A DNA stretch of 64,000 bases from Oegoconia quadripuncta (GCA_949316235.1 OX438742.1:10420815-10484814), one strand, 5' to 3'; counted from the first letter of the stretch, positions 10,928-20,429 are shown. Notes: generated from the sequence alone by a model not told the origin. Numbers and translations: made by a program.

Positions 10928-11597
10928 TGAATTTTTTTACAGTAACGAAAAAATAAGGCGTATTAGGTAAGTGAAATAGAAACAACATTGGGTTTACGAT
11001 TCGGAGGTCGCGGGTTCGATCCCCAGCGGGGTACATGTTTAAGTACTCGGTTTGGTTAGTGGTAGGGCATTTTCAATGTCCGCCTGGCTAGCTACCACCA
11101 TCTTATCTAAGCAGCAATGTTATTAGCATTGTTGTGTTCCGGTTGTCTGAGATAAGATAGCCAATCCCCCAAATGTGTTGGGGTTTCCGGGTCAGTACGC
11201 TTCCACCTTCGACCTCATCTTCACTTAACATCAGGTGTGATTGAGGTCAAGTACCAACCCGTTGTGCATAAAAAAATTAAAAAAATAGGTGGTTTAAATT
11301 ACATTTTTTCAAAATCCTCATTTCATAAAGCGTTTTGTCATTTGACGGTCGCGTTTGTAACCTATGCCACATAAATATATAATTAAATTAGAAAAAAAAC
11401 CTCTGAGATAAATATGAGTTCCAAATAAATTTCGCATGATAGGAACCCTACACGAATTCCGCCAGTCGCATATCAATCGTCTGCAGGCGCGTGGGTCGAT
11501 GATGGTTTTGAAAAAAAAAAAATTAAACTACCTATGCCAATAACTTCTATTTTACTTACCTAATATACCCTATTTTTTCCTTACGGTAAAAAAATTC
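10928..11597. mobile_element. MITE-1 copy with nested SINE-C
   Basis: Left end GAATTTTTTTACAGTAACG plus AAAAAATAAGGCGTATTAGG matches the reverse complement of the right end, ACCTAATATACCCTATTTTT followed by TCCTTACGGTAAAAAAATTC. The terminal inverted repeats are about 50 bp, and the interior has no coding capacity. Other copies are at 21362-21673 and 27159-27428. Without the SINE inside (10981-11286) the element would be about 365 bp. Confidence 0.78.
10981..11286 (+). repeat. SINE-C copy, inserted in MITE-1
   Basis: SINE-C is a pol III SINE of about 325 bp with head ACCGCCTCCGTGGCTCAATG, B box GGTTCGATCCC, GCAATGTTATTAGCATTGTT, a CTTCACTTAACATCAGGTG block and CCGTTGTGCATAAAA as its end. This copy lacks the first 25 bp or so (A box) but is otherwise complete. 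It ends in an A-rich tail inside MITE-1. Confidence 0.88.
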
Positions 11598-11650
11598 ATT
11601 CAGCACATACCTACTGCCGTGAATTTTTTCACGTATCCCAACCGATCATT

Positions 11651-11740
11651 GATTTCTGAGATACCTCCGGACAAAGACACACATACACACAATGCCGTCA
11701 AATACAAACACCCATCGTTTTTCGTTGGGGGTTCAAAATC
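11651..11740. repeat. REP-4 copy
   Basis: CTGAGATACCTCCGGACAAA, CACACACAATGCCGTCAAAT and TTTTTCGTTGGGGGTTCAAA are repeated, diverged, at 39601-39690. Nothing else is known about it. Confidence 0.55.
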
Positions 11741-12137
11741 GGTTAACGACTGACGAAAATATGGGTGAACATACGTACATAAAAGAAAATACATACGGAT
11801 GAACATAGAAAAATCAAAGGTATGTGATGTTCCCAACCCGCACTAGTTAGGAAGACCTGCAGTGTGATGTTTACAGGCTGATGGTGATAATGATGAGCAT
11901 ATACCTCCTCCTTTATGGTAGCCGGCTAAAAACATGAATGTGAGCTGACGAGTAAAACGATTGAGAATGAAAATTATTGTGGTTAAACTTATTTCCTTTC
12001 CTTTTAAACCAACGGCAACGATTTAATACAAATTGTGAGTTATTTGAAAAATGCTATCGCACGGCGTATTGGGAGTGCTGGAGTAGAACGGATATTGACT
12101 TTGATTTATTAGTGAGTATTATTTATACGTTTTATAC
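11741..12137. other. No gene recognised
   Basis: No supported frame and no repeat apart from the edge of REP-4. Confidence 0.5.
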
Positions 12138-12439
12138 GAGCGTCGGTGGCTCAGGGGTTAAGACGCGGTCTCCCAATTTCTCCTAAATTGGGTTCGCTTC
12201 CCAGACAGGCCATATACCAATTACTTTTTAAATTTAATTTAATTACTTATGTGCATTTATCCGACTGCTCTTAAACGGTGAAGGAAAACATCGTGAGGAA
12301 ACCTGCATGCCTGAGAAATAATTCTAAGGCATGTGAAGTCCTCAAATTGGGCCAGCGTGGTGGACTATGGCCTATACTCCCTCATATACGAGGGAAGGCC
12401 TACATCCCTGCAGTGGAATGTTTGACGGGCTGATGATGA
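12138..12439 (+). repeat. SINE-D copy, full length
   Basis: SINE-D is a pol III SINE of about 300 bp. The head is GAGCGTCGGTGGCTCAGGGG with TTAAGACGCGGTCTCCCAAT and a B box close to GGTTCGATTCC, here mutated to GGTTCGCTTCC. The shared middle is AACGGTGAAGGAAAACATCG and TGAGGAAACCTGCATG. The end is GGCCTACATCCCTGCAGTGG and a (GAT)n tail. All parts are present. Confidence 0.88.
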
Positions 12440-12493
12440 ACTATCGAAAGTACTATCGAAAAACATTAATAATTTCGCTCTGTCTCTCTGTTT

Positions 12494-12671
12494 TAGATTG
12501 TACTATGGATACTAGATAACGGATAAATATACATAAATATTTATTTATACATCCATGACTAGTGAATAAATGTTCGTATTCTTCACACAAACATTTATCC
12601 CTCACGGAATTCTAACCCTCAGCCGTTGGTTTCGCTGACAGGGTCACTATGCACTACACTAACCGGTCGTC
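12494..12671 (-). repeat. SINE-B copy, distal end missing
   Basis: The head is GACGACCGGTTAGTGTAGTG, followed by AGCGAAACCAACGGCTGAGG, a mutated B box GGTTAGAATTC, the core, and CATAGTACAATC at its end. The TTTGGGACTAGATG part is absent. Confidence 0.83.
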
Positions 12672-13234
12672 AAAAGATAAAAAGAAGATATTGAAGAGCT
12701 CCATTTACCCACCTTTCTGTTCCATCGAAGAAATGGGGGACTATAATATTGTATTGTCATCGGAATACACTTTGAAAAGCTTCCAATCGATATACCATCA
12801 TCATAATTGAATGACAATCTACTTCATCAATTTGATTGTACCCGTTGTACAAAATCAAAATACGGAATTAATTTACTTCAATTATTGCATAAAATGTTTA
12901 TGTATACTGAACCGGGCGTATAAAATTAATGTTCATTTACAGGTAACATGTGTCGCTGAAAAGTATTTCCCTTTCAACACAGTGGATTTCTCATTTCAGT
13001 TAATGGGCTGCATGACCTGTTTGAAATTATTTAAAACCAAAATAAATTATTCTTTCTTCCGTGATTTGAGGGTTTTATTACCGATGACAAACTTTTTAAA
13101 TCAACAAACTGAGAAATCAACTGGGAACTCCATTCAAAGTTGTAGGCGAGCACCCTAAGACAAGAAATCTGATTAGATAAATCCAACTTCGAGAGAGACG
13201 CCAATCGTTGAATACAACTCGGATTTGTTCGGGA
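12672..13234. other. No gene supported
   Basis: An ATG-initiated frame of 115 codons at 12811-13158 has no domain, no repeats and composition like the surroundings. I treat it as chance. Nothing else is visible. Confidence 0.45.
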
Positions 13235-13560
13235 AACGTAACGTCTTCTCGTCTATAACACTCTGTGTTACCAGTAATCACTTATGGCACATAAACGACG
13301 TCTATCACTGTGGGTCTCATTACAAAGCGCAAGGTCACGCAATGATCTACGAAGAAGAAGATGCATGGCCTTTCAGTACTACATCAAAACAGGAATTAAG
13401 AAATATGTAGTTTAGTAAGTTAAAGTAGCAGTGGGCCAGTCACATAGTTCGAAGAACTGAAGGCCGGTGGGGCATTTTAGCAACCCCAGCATATGACGTC
13501 CGCACACAAGGCGGCCCGCAAAGTGCCAGAACCGAATCGCTCCGTTTTAGAAATCAATTC
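13235..13560 (+). pseudogene. RTE-1 reverse transcriptase C-terminal remnant
   Basis: Across frame shifts the text reads VYNTLCYQ-SLMAH, then a decayed stretch, then KLK-QWASHIVRRTEGRWG, YDVRTQGGPQSARTESLRF. It parallels the RTE segment VLPVMTYGAETW...KLKWQWAGHIARRTDGRW. The minus-strand copy at 51540-53200 contains the same VLPVMTY segment. Multiple stops and frame shifts show a dead copy. It lies about 0.5 kb upstream of LINE-X. Confidence 0.65.
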
Positions 13561-14033
13561 ATTAACTTGACTATGCCACATAAGTATTATTACCTTTGAT
13601 GACACCTATTTGAACTTGTAAACAGTTGATGTAATTAATTGTTGACAAAATAATCTCTTGATCTAATGAACCATTGATATAACAAATTATTTATACAATA
13701 AATGGTTGACGTGTTACACTGTTGACCTATCGGTGTTGATATAATGAAAGTTGATCTAAACAATGTTGATTTTAGGTACCAATCTCAGCCTATGTTCTGT
13801 GGAGGTACTGTGGTTAATACAATGATAACCTGAAATATGGGTTTAGTTACCTTGATGCTCCAAGGACATTAACGCAAATAATGTGTGCCTTGTAATAATT
13901 CCGCACGCGGAATTTGTAATTTACGATTTACGTATTTTTTCCATCACTTGTGCCATAAGACCTCCTTTAGTGCCTAATTTGAAGATTGTAGGGCATCGGA
14001 ATGTACCATAGAGGTTTTGATGAGCTGTCTTCC
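13561..14033. other. No gene recognised
   Basis: The word GTTGA recurs at irregular spacing from 13625 to 13770, as if a short degenerate repeat had decayed. No coding signal. Confidence 0.4.
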
Positions 14034-14093
14034 TTTGCGTTGCGCAGTCGAGAAATTAATTAATCAATTAATTTCTCGACTGCGCAACGCAAA
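14034..14093. repeat. Perfect 28-bp-arm inverted repeat
   Basis: TTTGCGTTGCGCAGTCGAGA plus AATTAATT (14034-14061) is followed by the loop AATC and then its exact reverse complement (14066-14093). Perfect arms of this length with a 4-nt loop can extrude as a cruciform. It lies just before the LINE-X 5' region, so it may be an independent foldback, the edge of the LINE target, or an artefact. Confidence 0.9.
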
Positions 14094-14526
14094 CGCAAAA
14101 TTTTTTTTGTGAGGGTAGGCATCAGGCTAAGTCGTAAATAAAACGACTCCGTGAATTTTATTTGATTTTTAATATTAATTACGATAATTTATGTGTAAAC
14201 CAACTTCATTACTATATTTAAGTATATATACGAAATAATTGTACAGTTTGTTAGTGCTTAAGTTGTGTTTTATTGTGTTTTTTCAACGTAAGTACGGTGA
14301 CGTAAAACTGTTACACATAAAAAATTTAAATCATCTCTGGTGGCTGTTTGTGGTGTTGTTTTTCGGTTTCTATCACAAGTAAATAACACCATTATACTGT
14401 TGTGTATAGTTAATTATTGCGGAATAGTTCTTTAACTAAAGTATTTGAAATTAATCACAACTCAAATAGTCTGTAGTGGTTGCTCACCGATCCTTTACCT
14501 GTTTGTTATACCTATTAACTACAATA

Positions 14527-16113
14527 ATGACCACTCGTAGTATGACCACCAAAACTCGTCAGTTGGAGGACAACCTTCAGCTGACACTGAAAGAACTACA
14601 AACATCAAGGACCTTGTGTGAGCAATTACTCCAAGAGAGAGATGATCATGAGAAGGAAATATTGTCTGTCAACAATAAATACAAACTCTTAAAGAGTGAG
14701 ATGGCAGAAATGTCCATTAGATTAGACGACGTTGCAGACCATCGAGACCAACTACAGCGAGTGGTGGATGAGTTTGATAAGAGCTGCAGCTTGTACCAGG
14801 ATGCCCTGGAACGTATTTCGTCCCTGGAGAAGGATCTACGCGATGCCCATAACCACATATCAATGCTAGAAACCCAAAATGGTGACCTCAAGTCGAGTCA
14901 AACCCAGTCGTTGTTCGAAGAACTTGTCACCACTGCACCTTCCTTAATTTCTGCCATCTCCTCCCATGACCACCCCACTGTCGCCATTGATATGACCAGT
15001 GCCGAGTCTATGCCCACGACCGTGAGTAAAAATAAATTAAAAAAATATATGAAAGTCAAAAAATGTATTAAAAAGACAAATATATTAATTAAGAGAAATA
15101 AGTTATTTTGTAAAAATATTAATTTAATAAAACAAAGAAAGGCACTATTGTGTGAACTAAGTAAATGTCAACTAAACTTAGAAAAAAATCAAATTGCCTA
15201 TGATTGTGACACACGGCGCCTCCAGTCAGAAATATTAGATTTAAATAATTCTTTAAATCATATTAACACTCAATATGAATTGTCACAGAATCAAATTAGG
15301 GAGCACACACTGGCCATGGACAATTTGTTGGAGTTGTGTAAATATAACTATGACAGATTTGAATCACTGACAAATAATCACCAATGTGATTGTAATATCA
15401 TGACTAAAACTTCAACGGATTTCTCCTCGACAGTGTGTCAGACAAACGACTCCTTAATTCTGACGCAGGAGCCATGTGAATATGACGAAACTAGACATAC
15501 TTCCTTCTCACAGTCTAGTAGCAAAAAACATAACATCGTAATGTTTAGTGATGAAGTTGGCAAAGACATGGGTTTGCGACTTAGCCAATATATGGGACAG
15601 GCAATAATTAATACCTGTATGCCTGGTGCCACCTACTCAACTATTTTAAATAAGATCCTATCGAGCACATTTAAAGATAATACAACTTTAATTATTTTTA
15701 TAGGTAGAAGGGGAAATGTCAATAAAAAATCTTTAATTAATTATTTTTCACATTTAAATTCTTTAAAAAATGTTAATAAGGTTTTATTTTTCGCATTTCC
15801 CTTTAGCCAAAGTTTAACAAAAACTGAAAATGACATTAGACACAATTTAAACTTGACATTACATACTTTGACATGTCGTCATGAAAATAAATTTCATATA
15901 TTTGATAGTAATAAATTTATTAATTCTAGATATTTTTATGTGACAGAAGATAACTATTATCTTCCTAAATATTTGAGGAGACAATTAGCAAGTATGCTAT
16001 GTTATTTTATTTTAAATTCAGTCATGTTAGTGACTGATCCAACGACTGCCTCTATTGGGCAGCCAATAGTTATTAATAAAACTTTGGAAATTATTCCAAA
16101 TAATTTAAATTAA
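14527..16113 (+). CDS. LINE-X ORF1 protein: coiled coils plus degenerate SGNH-like domain
   Basis: From the first ATG the product is 528 residues. The frame is open 51 nt upstream but only from GTG. Residues about 12-125 form a long heptad-rich coiled coil, followed by a Ser/Thr linker. A Lys-rich segment (about 168-205) could bind RNA, and a second coiled coil spans about 208-275. Residues about 334-495 look like an SGNH esterase fold as found in ORF1 of CR1/L2-type LINEs. The usual GDS block reads FSDE (about 340), block III reads IGRRGN (about 392), and the C-terminal Asp-x-x-His block reads DNYYL (about 475). The catalytic Ser and His therefore appear replaced by Glu and Tyr, while the Asp is kept. 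The inferred role is RNA chaperone/RNP assembly for retrotransposition, probably without esterase activity. The domain assignment is by eye. The ORF1 stop lies inside the open ORF2 frame. Confidence 0.85.
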   Translation: MTTRSMTTKTRQLEDNLQLTLKELQTSRTLCEQLLQERDDHEKEILSVNNKYKLLKSEMAEMSIRLDDVADHRDQLQRVVDEFDKSCSLYQDALERISSLEKDLRDAHNHISMLETQNGDLKSSQTQSLFEELVTTAPSLISAISSHDHPTVAIDMTSAESMPTTVSKNKLKKYMKVKKCIKKTNILIKRNKLFCKNINLIKQRKALLCELSKCQLNLEKNQIAYDCDTRRLQSEILDLNNSLNHINTQYELSQNQIREHTLAMDNLLELCKYNYDRFESLTNNHQCDCNIMTKTSTDFSSTVCQTNDSLILTQEPCEYDETRHTSFSQSSSKKHNIVMFSDEVGKDMGLRLSQYMGQAIINTCMPGATYSTILNKILSSTFKDNTTLIIFIGRRGNVNKKSLINYFSHLNSLKNVNKVLFFAFPFSQSLTKTENDIRHNLNLTLHTLTCRHENKFHIFDSNKFINSRYFYVTEDNYYLPKYLRRQLASMLCYFILNSVMLVTDPTTASIGQPIVINKTLEIIPNNLN

Positions 16114-19064
16114 AGTATAAGACAACAGAGATTACCTCTGGCAGTATTAAACATATAGTTATAAAAAATAGGGGTACGAGTATTGCCACTCCCCAAAACA
16201 AGTCTGGAAAAATATGTTATAAAAATAAGAAATTTATTAATCTGGTACACCAAAATATTCAGGGTATGAGTGGCAAGGAGTTAGAAGTGGAGCTGTTCAT
16301 GGGCTGCACTGGAACTGATATATTGTGCATAACGGAACATTGGTATAAACAATGTGAGCTCATGTTCGGCTTCAAGGAGTACCAGATTGCAAGCTCGTTC
16401 AGCAGGACGAAAGCAATTCGAGGCGGTAGTCTTATTTTAATTCGTAACAATATTAAATTTAAAGAGCGTCTCGATATTGTAAACCTTTCTGTTGAGCGAA
16501 CTATTGAAATAGCCTGTGTAGAACTTGCTCGGCTTACTGTATTAAGCGTATACAGACCCCCTTCTTCATCGTATGAATTATTTGAAAAAATTATGGATGA
16601 AATACTCTGTAAAATTAGTAATTCAAATAAATACATTGTGGTTTGCGGAGATTTTAATATAAATATATTGGAGGATAGCAGTCAAAGTAGAAGGCTTAAA
16701 TCTTTATTCACTTGCTATAACCTTGTTAATCTTTTTTCAGTGCCGACTAGAATTACCTCTACATCAGCTACCTCCATTGATAATATTTTTTCAAATTTAC
16801 AGCCCAGTGATAAATCTATTTTAAATAAATTAAGTTCAGATCACTGTGGTCAGTTAGCCATTTTTAATATAGCAGTTGAAAAGACACTGAAAAGAGATTT
16901 CACGTATGTGCCTGTAACTGATGCACGGCTTGATCAATATAAGAGTAATGTGACGGCGAAACTGGATTATCTACCGTTCTGTGACGATCCAAATATATTA
17001 TATAAATCAGTCTTTGAAATGTTGAAAACTGAAAGTAATAATGTTTTTGTAACAAAAACAATTAAAATCAATAATTCCCTCGTTTTCAGTGATTGGGCGA
17101 CGGTTGGAATCCATAAAAGTAGGAATAAGTTATATGATCTTTATGAAGAAAGGACATATAACAAGAGCGAAAGTTTTAGTGAATATGTTAAACAATATTC
17201 GAAAACATTCAAGCGGGTCTGTGCTACAGCAAAAGCAAAGTTTATAAATAACAAAATAAAAAATAGTGCAGACGTAGTAAAGACTACTTGGAAAATTATA
17301 AATAGCGAAACTGGAAAAGTCAAGCCTTGCAACACCGATATTAGACTAAAAATTAACGATCAAATTTTAATAACACATTTAGAAGTTGCAGAAGCTTTTG
17401 AAAAATTTTTCACCAACATTCCAATTTCGACTACAAATTCTCTTAATTCATGTCCCACACTCGCTGAATCGCTACTTAGACAAAATGTGGGGATTTGTAA
17501 TTCTCATTTTAAATTTCATCATATAAGTCCTGTAGACATTATAAAAGCATTTAGATCTCTAGACAAGAAAAAGACTGTCGACCTTTACGGTTTATCAGTA
17601 AAAATTATTAGCGCCATAATTGATTGTGTGTCACCACACTTAGCTTGTATTTTTAATAAATGTATTGATGATGGCATATTTCCTGATTTGATGAAACACA
17701 GTAAAGTTATACCTTTATTTAAAGCCGGTAGTAGAACAGACCCCTCTAATTTTAGACCTATATCAATACTACCGACTCTCAGTAAAATCTTTGAAAAAAT
17801 TATATTAATTCAGTTATCGGCTTATTTTTATAGTAACGATTTTATGTCGCATAAACAATTCGGTTTTACTAGGGGCCGCTCGACAACCGACGCAGGTGTC
17901 GAGCTCTTACAACATATTTTTGAAGCTTGGGAAGATTCTCGGGATGCAATAGGAGTGTTCTGCGACTTGTCCAAGGCATTTGATTGCGTTAATCATGACA
18001 TCTTAATCAGGAAATTACGTCATTATGGTGTAACAGGCCGTGCTATTGACCTTTTGAATTCTTATATGAGTGGCAGAGTTCAGAGGGTTAGTATCAGTGG
18101 CAACACATCGTCAGGGTCCACAGTCTGCATGGGCGTCCCGCAGGGTTCCATACTCGGGCCATTTTTATTTTTGGTCTATATAAATGACTTGCCTAACCTT
18201 GTAAAGGATAATAAACATGAAATAGTATTGTTTGCAGATGATACCTCCGTATTATTTAAAGTAAATAGACAAAAATTAAGCTATGACGATGTGAACAATG
18301 CTATTTCTGAAATAGTAGAATGGTTTACGGCAAATAATTTGTTACTTAATGAGAAAAAAACTAAATGTGTGAAATTTGTACTACCCAATGTCAGAGCGGT
18401 GCCCACAAATATAATGATAAAAAATGCCACTTTAGATCTCGTAGATTCTACTGTATTTTTGGGCATTACTTTAGACGCCAAAATGCAATGGGGTCCTCAT
18501 ATACATAAATTGGCGAAAAGGCTCAGCTCTGCAGCGTACGCAGTCAAAAAAATTCGACAAATGTCAGACGTAAATACTGCTAGATTCGTATATTTTAGTT
18601 ATTTCCACAGCTTGATGTCATACGGTATCTTACTGTGGGGAAATGCCGCGGATATAAATACAATCTTTGTTTTACAAAAACGAGCCGTTCGCGCAATTTA
18701 TCAATTGAAACCTGCAGTGTCACTTAGAGATAGGTTTAAAGTGTATAACATTCTAACCTTTTCGTCACAGTACATTTTTGAAAATCTAATGTATGTCAAA
18801 AAAAATATAGCATCATTTAGGAAAAATAGTGATAAACATGATGTCAATACAAGAAATAAAGATAAACTTGCAGGTCACATAAGTCGCCTCCGCAAAGTCA
18901 GTAATTCATTCAAAGGGTTATGTATACGCTTTTTCAATAAGGTCCCAGTTGATATACAAAATCTTCCACTTGATAAATTTAAAGATACTATAAAACAGAA
19001 ACTTATTAACAAAGCATATTATAAAATATCAGACTATTTAGATGATAATCATCCCTGGACATAA
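16104..19064 (+). CDS. LINE-X ORF2: AP endonuclease and reverse transcriptase
   Basis: The frame is open from 16104, but the first ATG is at 16266 (932 residues). The endonuclease Asn motif HQNIQG (16248-16265) lies upstream of that ATG, so the functional protein must start earlier, without AUG. Counting from 16266, endonuclease motifs are CITEHW (21-26), VYRPP (95-99), CGDFNI (127-132) and SSDH (190-193). Reverse transcriptase motifs are FRPISILPTLSKIFEKI (496-512), QFGFTRGRST (531-540), CDLSKAFD (566-573), GVPQGSILGP (623-632) and the catalytic FADD (656-659). The C-terminal 200 residues carry the usual LINE thumb/extension; no RNase H or zinc knuckle was seen. The protein nicks target DNA and primes reverse transcription of its RNA (family knowledge). 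It overlaps the ORF1 end by 10 nt in another frame, suggesting coupled termination-reinitiation. Confidence 0.92.
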   Translation, partial: FKLKYKTTEITSGSIKHIVIKNRGTSIATPQNKSGKICYKNKKFINLVHQNIQGMSGKELEVELFMGCTGTDILCITEHWYKQCELMFGFKEYQIASSFSRTKAIRGGSLILIRNNIKFKERLDIVNLSVERTIEIACVELARLTVLSVYRPPSSSYELFEKIMDEILCKISNSNKYIVVCGDFNINILEDSSQSRRLKSLFTCYNLVNLFSVPTRITSTSATSIDNIFSNLQPSDKSILNKLSSDHCGQLAIFNIAVEKTLKRDFTYVPVTDARLDQYKSNVTAKLDYLPFCDDPNILYKSVFEMLKTESNNVFVTKTIKINNSLVFSDWATVGIHKSRNKLYDLYEERTYNKSESFSEYVKQYSKTFKRVCATAKAKFINNKIKNSADVVKTTWKIINSETGKVKPCNTDIRLKINDQILITHLEVAEAFEKFFTNIPISTTNSLNSCPTLAESLLRQNVGICNSHFKFHHISPVDIIKAFRSLDKKKTVDLYGLSVKIISAIIDCVSPHLACIFNKCIDDGIFPDLMKHSKVIPLFKAGSRTDPSNFRPISILPTLSKIFEKIILIQLSAYFYSNDFMSHKQFGFTRGRSTTDAGVELLQHIFEAWEDSRDAIGVFCDLSKAFDCVNHDILIRKLRHYGVTGRAIDLLNSYMSGRVQRVSISGNTSSGSTVCMGVPQGSILGPFLFLVYINDLPNLVKDNKHEIVLFADDTSVLFKVNRQKLSYDDVNNAISEIVEWFTANNLLLNEKKTKCVKFVLPNVRAVPTNIMIKNATLDLVDSTVFLGITLDAKMQWGPHIHKLAKRLSSAAYAVKKIRQMSDVNTARFVYFSYFHSLMSYGILLWGNAADINTIFVLQKRAVRAIYQLKPAVSLRDRFKVYNILTFSSQYIFENLMYVKKNIASFRKNSDKHDVNTRNKDKLAGHISRLRKVSNSFKGLCIRFFNKVPVDIQNLPLDKFKDTIKQKLINKAYYKISDYLDDNHPWT

Positions 19065-19316
19065 TGAGATTGTTCGCATGCCAGGCTATTTCACGATTAA
19101 TAATGATTTATAAAAACCTTTTTGTAATATAAAAACCTTTATGTAAAATCAAAACCTGATTTTAAAAGAGCAACCCTTCGAGTTTCTTGCTTGTTCTTCT
19201 CAGGGGAAAATTGCATTTTGAACAAGCAGTAGCTTAAAAAATGTAAAATTGACTATTTTAAGTGTACTCTGTGTACCTACAAAATAAAGCAACTTTGACT
19301 TTGACTTTGACTTTGA
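19065..19316 (+). other. LINE-X 3' UTR and short-repeat terminus
   Basis: After the ORF2 stop come ATAAAAACCTTTTTGTAAT and TATAAAAACCTTTATGTAA, a small internal duplication. AATAAA is at 19283-19288 and four CTTTGA units at 19293-19316. A short tandem repeat rather than poly(A) at the 3' end is typical of several CR1/L2-related clades. Confidence 0.85.
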
Positions 19317-19324
19317 ATTATTTC

Positions 19325-19470
19325 AAAATACACAGAAATGCACACGTGACAAGGGGCGAGGACATCGCTATTGAAACGTCCAAATCTATTGATGTTTATT
19401 TGGGAAAGTGCCTTAGTCGCCTTTTCTGACACCCACAGGAAGAGACGGGATGGAGCCGACACCACAGCGA
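19325..19470 (-). repeat. REP-2 copy abutting LINE-X
   Basis: On the minus strand it reads CCCGTCTCTTCCTGTGGGTG, then a decayed GTCGTAAAAGGCGACTAAGG, CACGTGTGCATTTCTGTGTA. It begins within 10 bp of the LINE-X terminus. The rest of this REP-2 copy was not found on the far side of LINE-X. Confidence 0.65.
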
Positions 19471-19980
19471 AGGATTTAAAATAACTATTTATATTGTAGT
19501 ATGATATCAAAAACGAAACACATAATGATATTCGTAAGTTAATTGCAATTTCGTTGTACAGTATCGCTCGTGTGTAAAATAATAAATATTACTCGTATTA
19601 AAATGCGATAATCTTTGCTTGAAACATCAACAATATTAATAAATATGAGACCGCAGTTGTAAGCCGATGACTAATATTATGCAATACACGAGGCGTGCTA
19701 GGGCACAGCTGATCGTTTCCCATGGATCTCTAAGGGCCTTGTTTACACGCGGACAGTGTTTAGTGCAGCAGCGAGTGGCTAATAGTCAGTACACGTGTCC
19801 AGACAAGTGTCAATTCATCACAAAGATGGACAAGCAACGTCGCGATATTTGTTCGATTTTTGCGCGATATATGTGCTGAAACAAATAAATTTTAGACGAA
19901 TTCAATAAATCAAAATAGATTCATTTATTGTAGTGTAAATATCTCCCTGACACTTTTATTTATTGAACTATCAGCATTAT
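19471..19980. other. No gene supported
   Basis: A GC-richer patch at 19690-19850 contains ATGGACAAGCAACGTCGCGA but the frame closes within 18 codons. It is not assignable. Short inverted AATAAAT words lie at 19905-19935. Confidence 0.4.
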
Positions 19981-20401
19981 TCCAGTAAAGATACACTTTT
20001 AACTTCCTAAAATCTTAGAGGCCGTCATTTTTTTAACATAGAGTGTCTGTCAGTGATAGAATAAAAAAAATTCTAACGATTTGGTGGTTTGATTTAGATA
20101 TAATATAGATATTTAGTAATAAAACATAAACTGTCATTAAATTAACCGCTGTGAATTTCATTGCGTCGGAGAATGTACATCGAACTGTAACAATTTTCAA
20201 AAAATCTTAGCATCTTCTATAACGAAATGAAGTTCAAAGTGGTAACTATAATTTAATATTGTATGTTTTATAACTAAATACATATAGCAAGCTACAAAAT
20301 GGTTAGAAAACATACTGATGGGTAGTCTATCCTTCTATAAAAAATCCGGATCTTTAAGATGGAAGTTAAACCACAAAAATTACGTATTTTTACTGGACTG
20401 T
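19981..20401. mobile_element. REP-3: TIR element of about 420 bp
   Basis: Left end CCAGTAAAGATACACTTTTA, ACTTCCTAAAATCTTAGAGG is mirrored by the right end: the reverse complement of 20350-20401 starts CCAGTAAAAATACGTAATTT and contains TTTAACTTCCATCTTAAAGA. The terminal inverted repeats are imperfect, about 50 bp. The interior is non-coding and AT-rich. A second copy at 43963-44636 supports mobility. A non-autonomous DNA transposon is inferred; the superfamily is unknown. Confidence 0.75.
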
Positions 20402-20429
20402 CGTCTCCTCTAACCATTTCGCTATTATC

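Larger units (their letters stand above)
14094..19316 (+). mobile_element. LINE-X: apparently intact two-ORF non-LTR retrotransposon
   Basis: The element contains ORF1 (14527-16113), ORF2 (16104-19064), a 250-bp 3' UTR with AATAAA at 19283-19288, and four CTTTGA units at 19293-19316 as the 3' terminus. Both frames are free of stops and frame shifts, so this is a young insertion or a source copy. ORF2 combines an AP endonuclease and a reverse transcriptase without RNase H, which places it in the CR1/L2/Jockey-type group (family knowledge). I cannot assign the clade more finely. The exact 5' end is not visible. I start it after the hairpin as an outer limit, and the true start may be nearer 14200-14300. 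No target-site duplication could be identified. Confidence 0.88.

Noticed and set aside
12811..13158. 115-codon ATG-initiated plus-strand frame
   Set aside because: No domain, no repeat of the peptide elsewhere, and AT-biased amino acid content expected by chance.
14476..14526. 17-codon N-terminal extension of LINE-X ORF1
   Set aside because: It begins at GTG. The ATG at 14527 is the first standard start and the extension is hydrophobic and unlike the coiled-coil protein.
19293..19316. (CTTTGA)n as an independent microsatellite or telomere-like repeat
   Set aside because: It directly follows the AATAAA of LINE-X and fits the short-repeat 3' terminus of that element.
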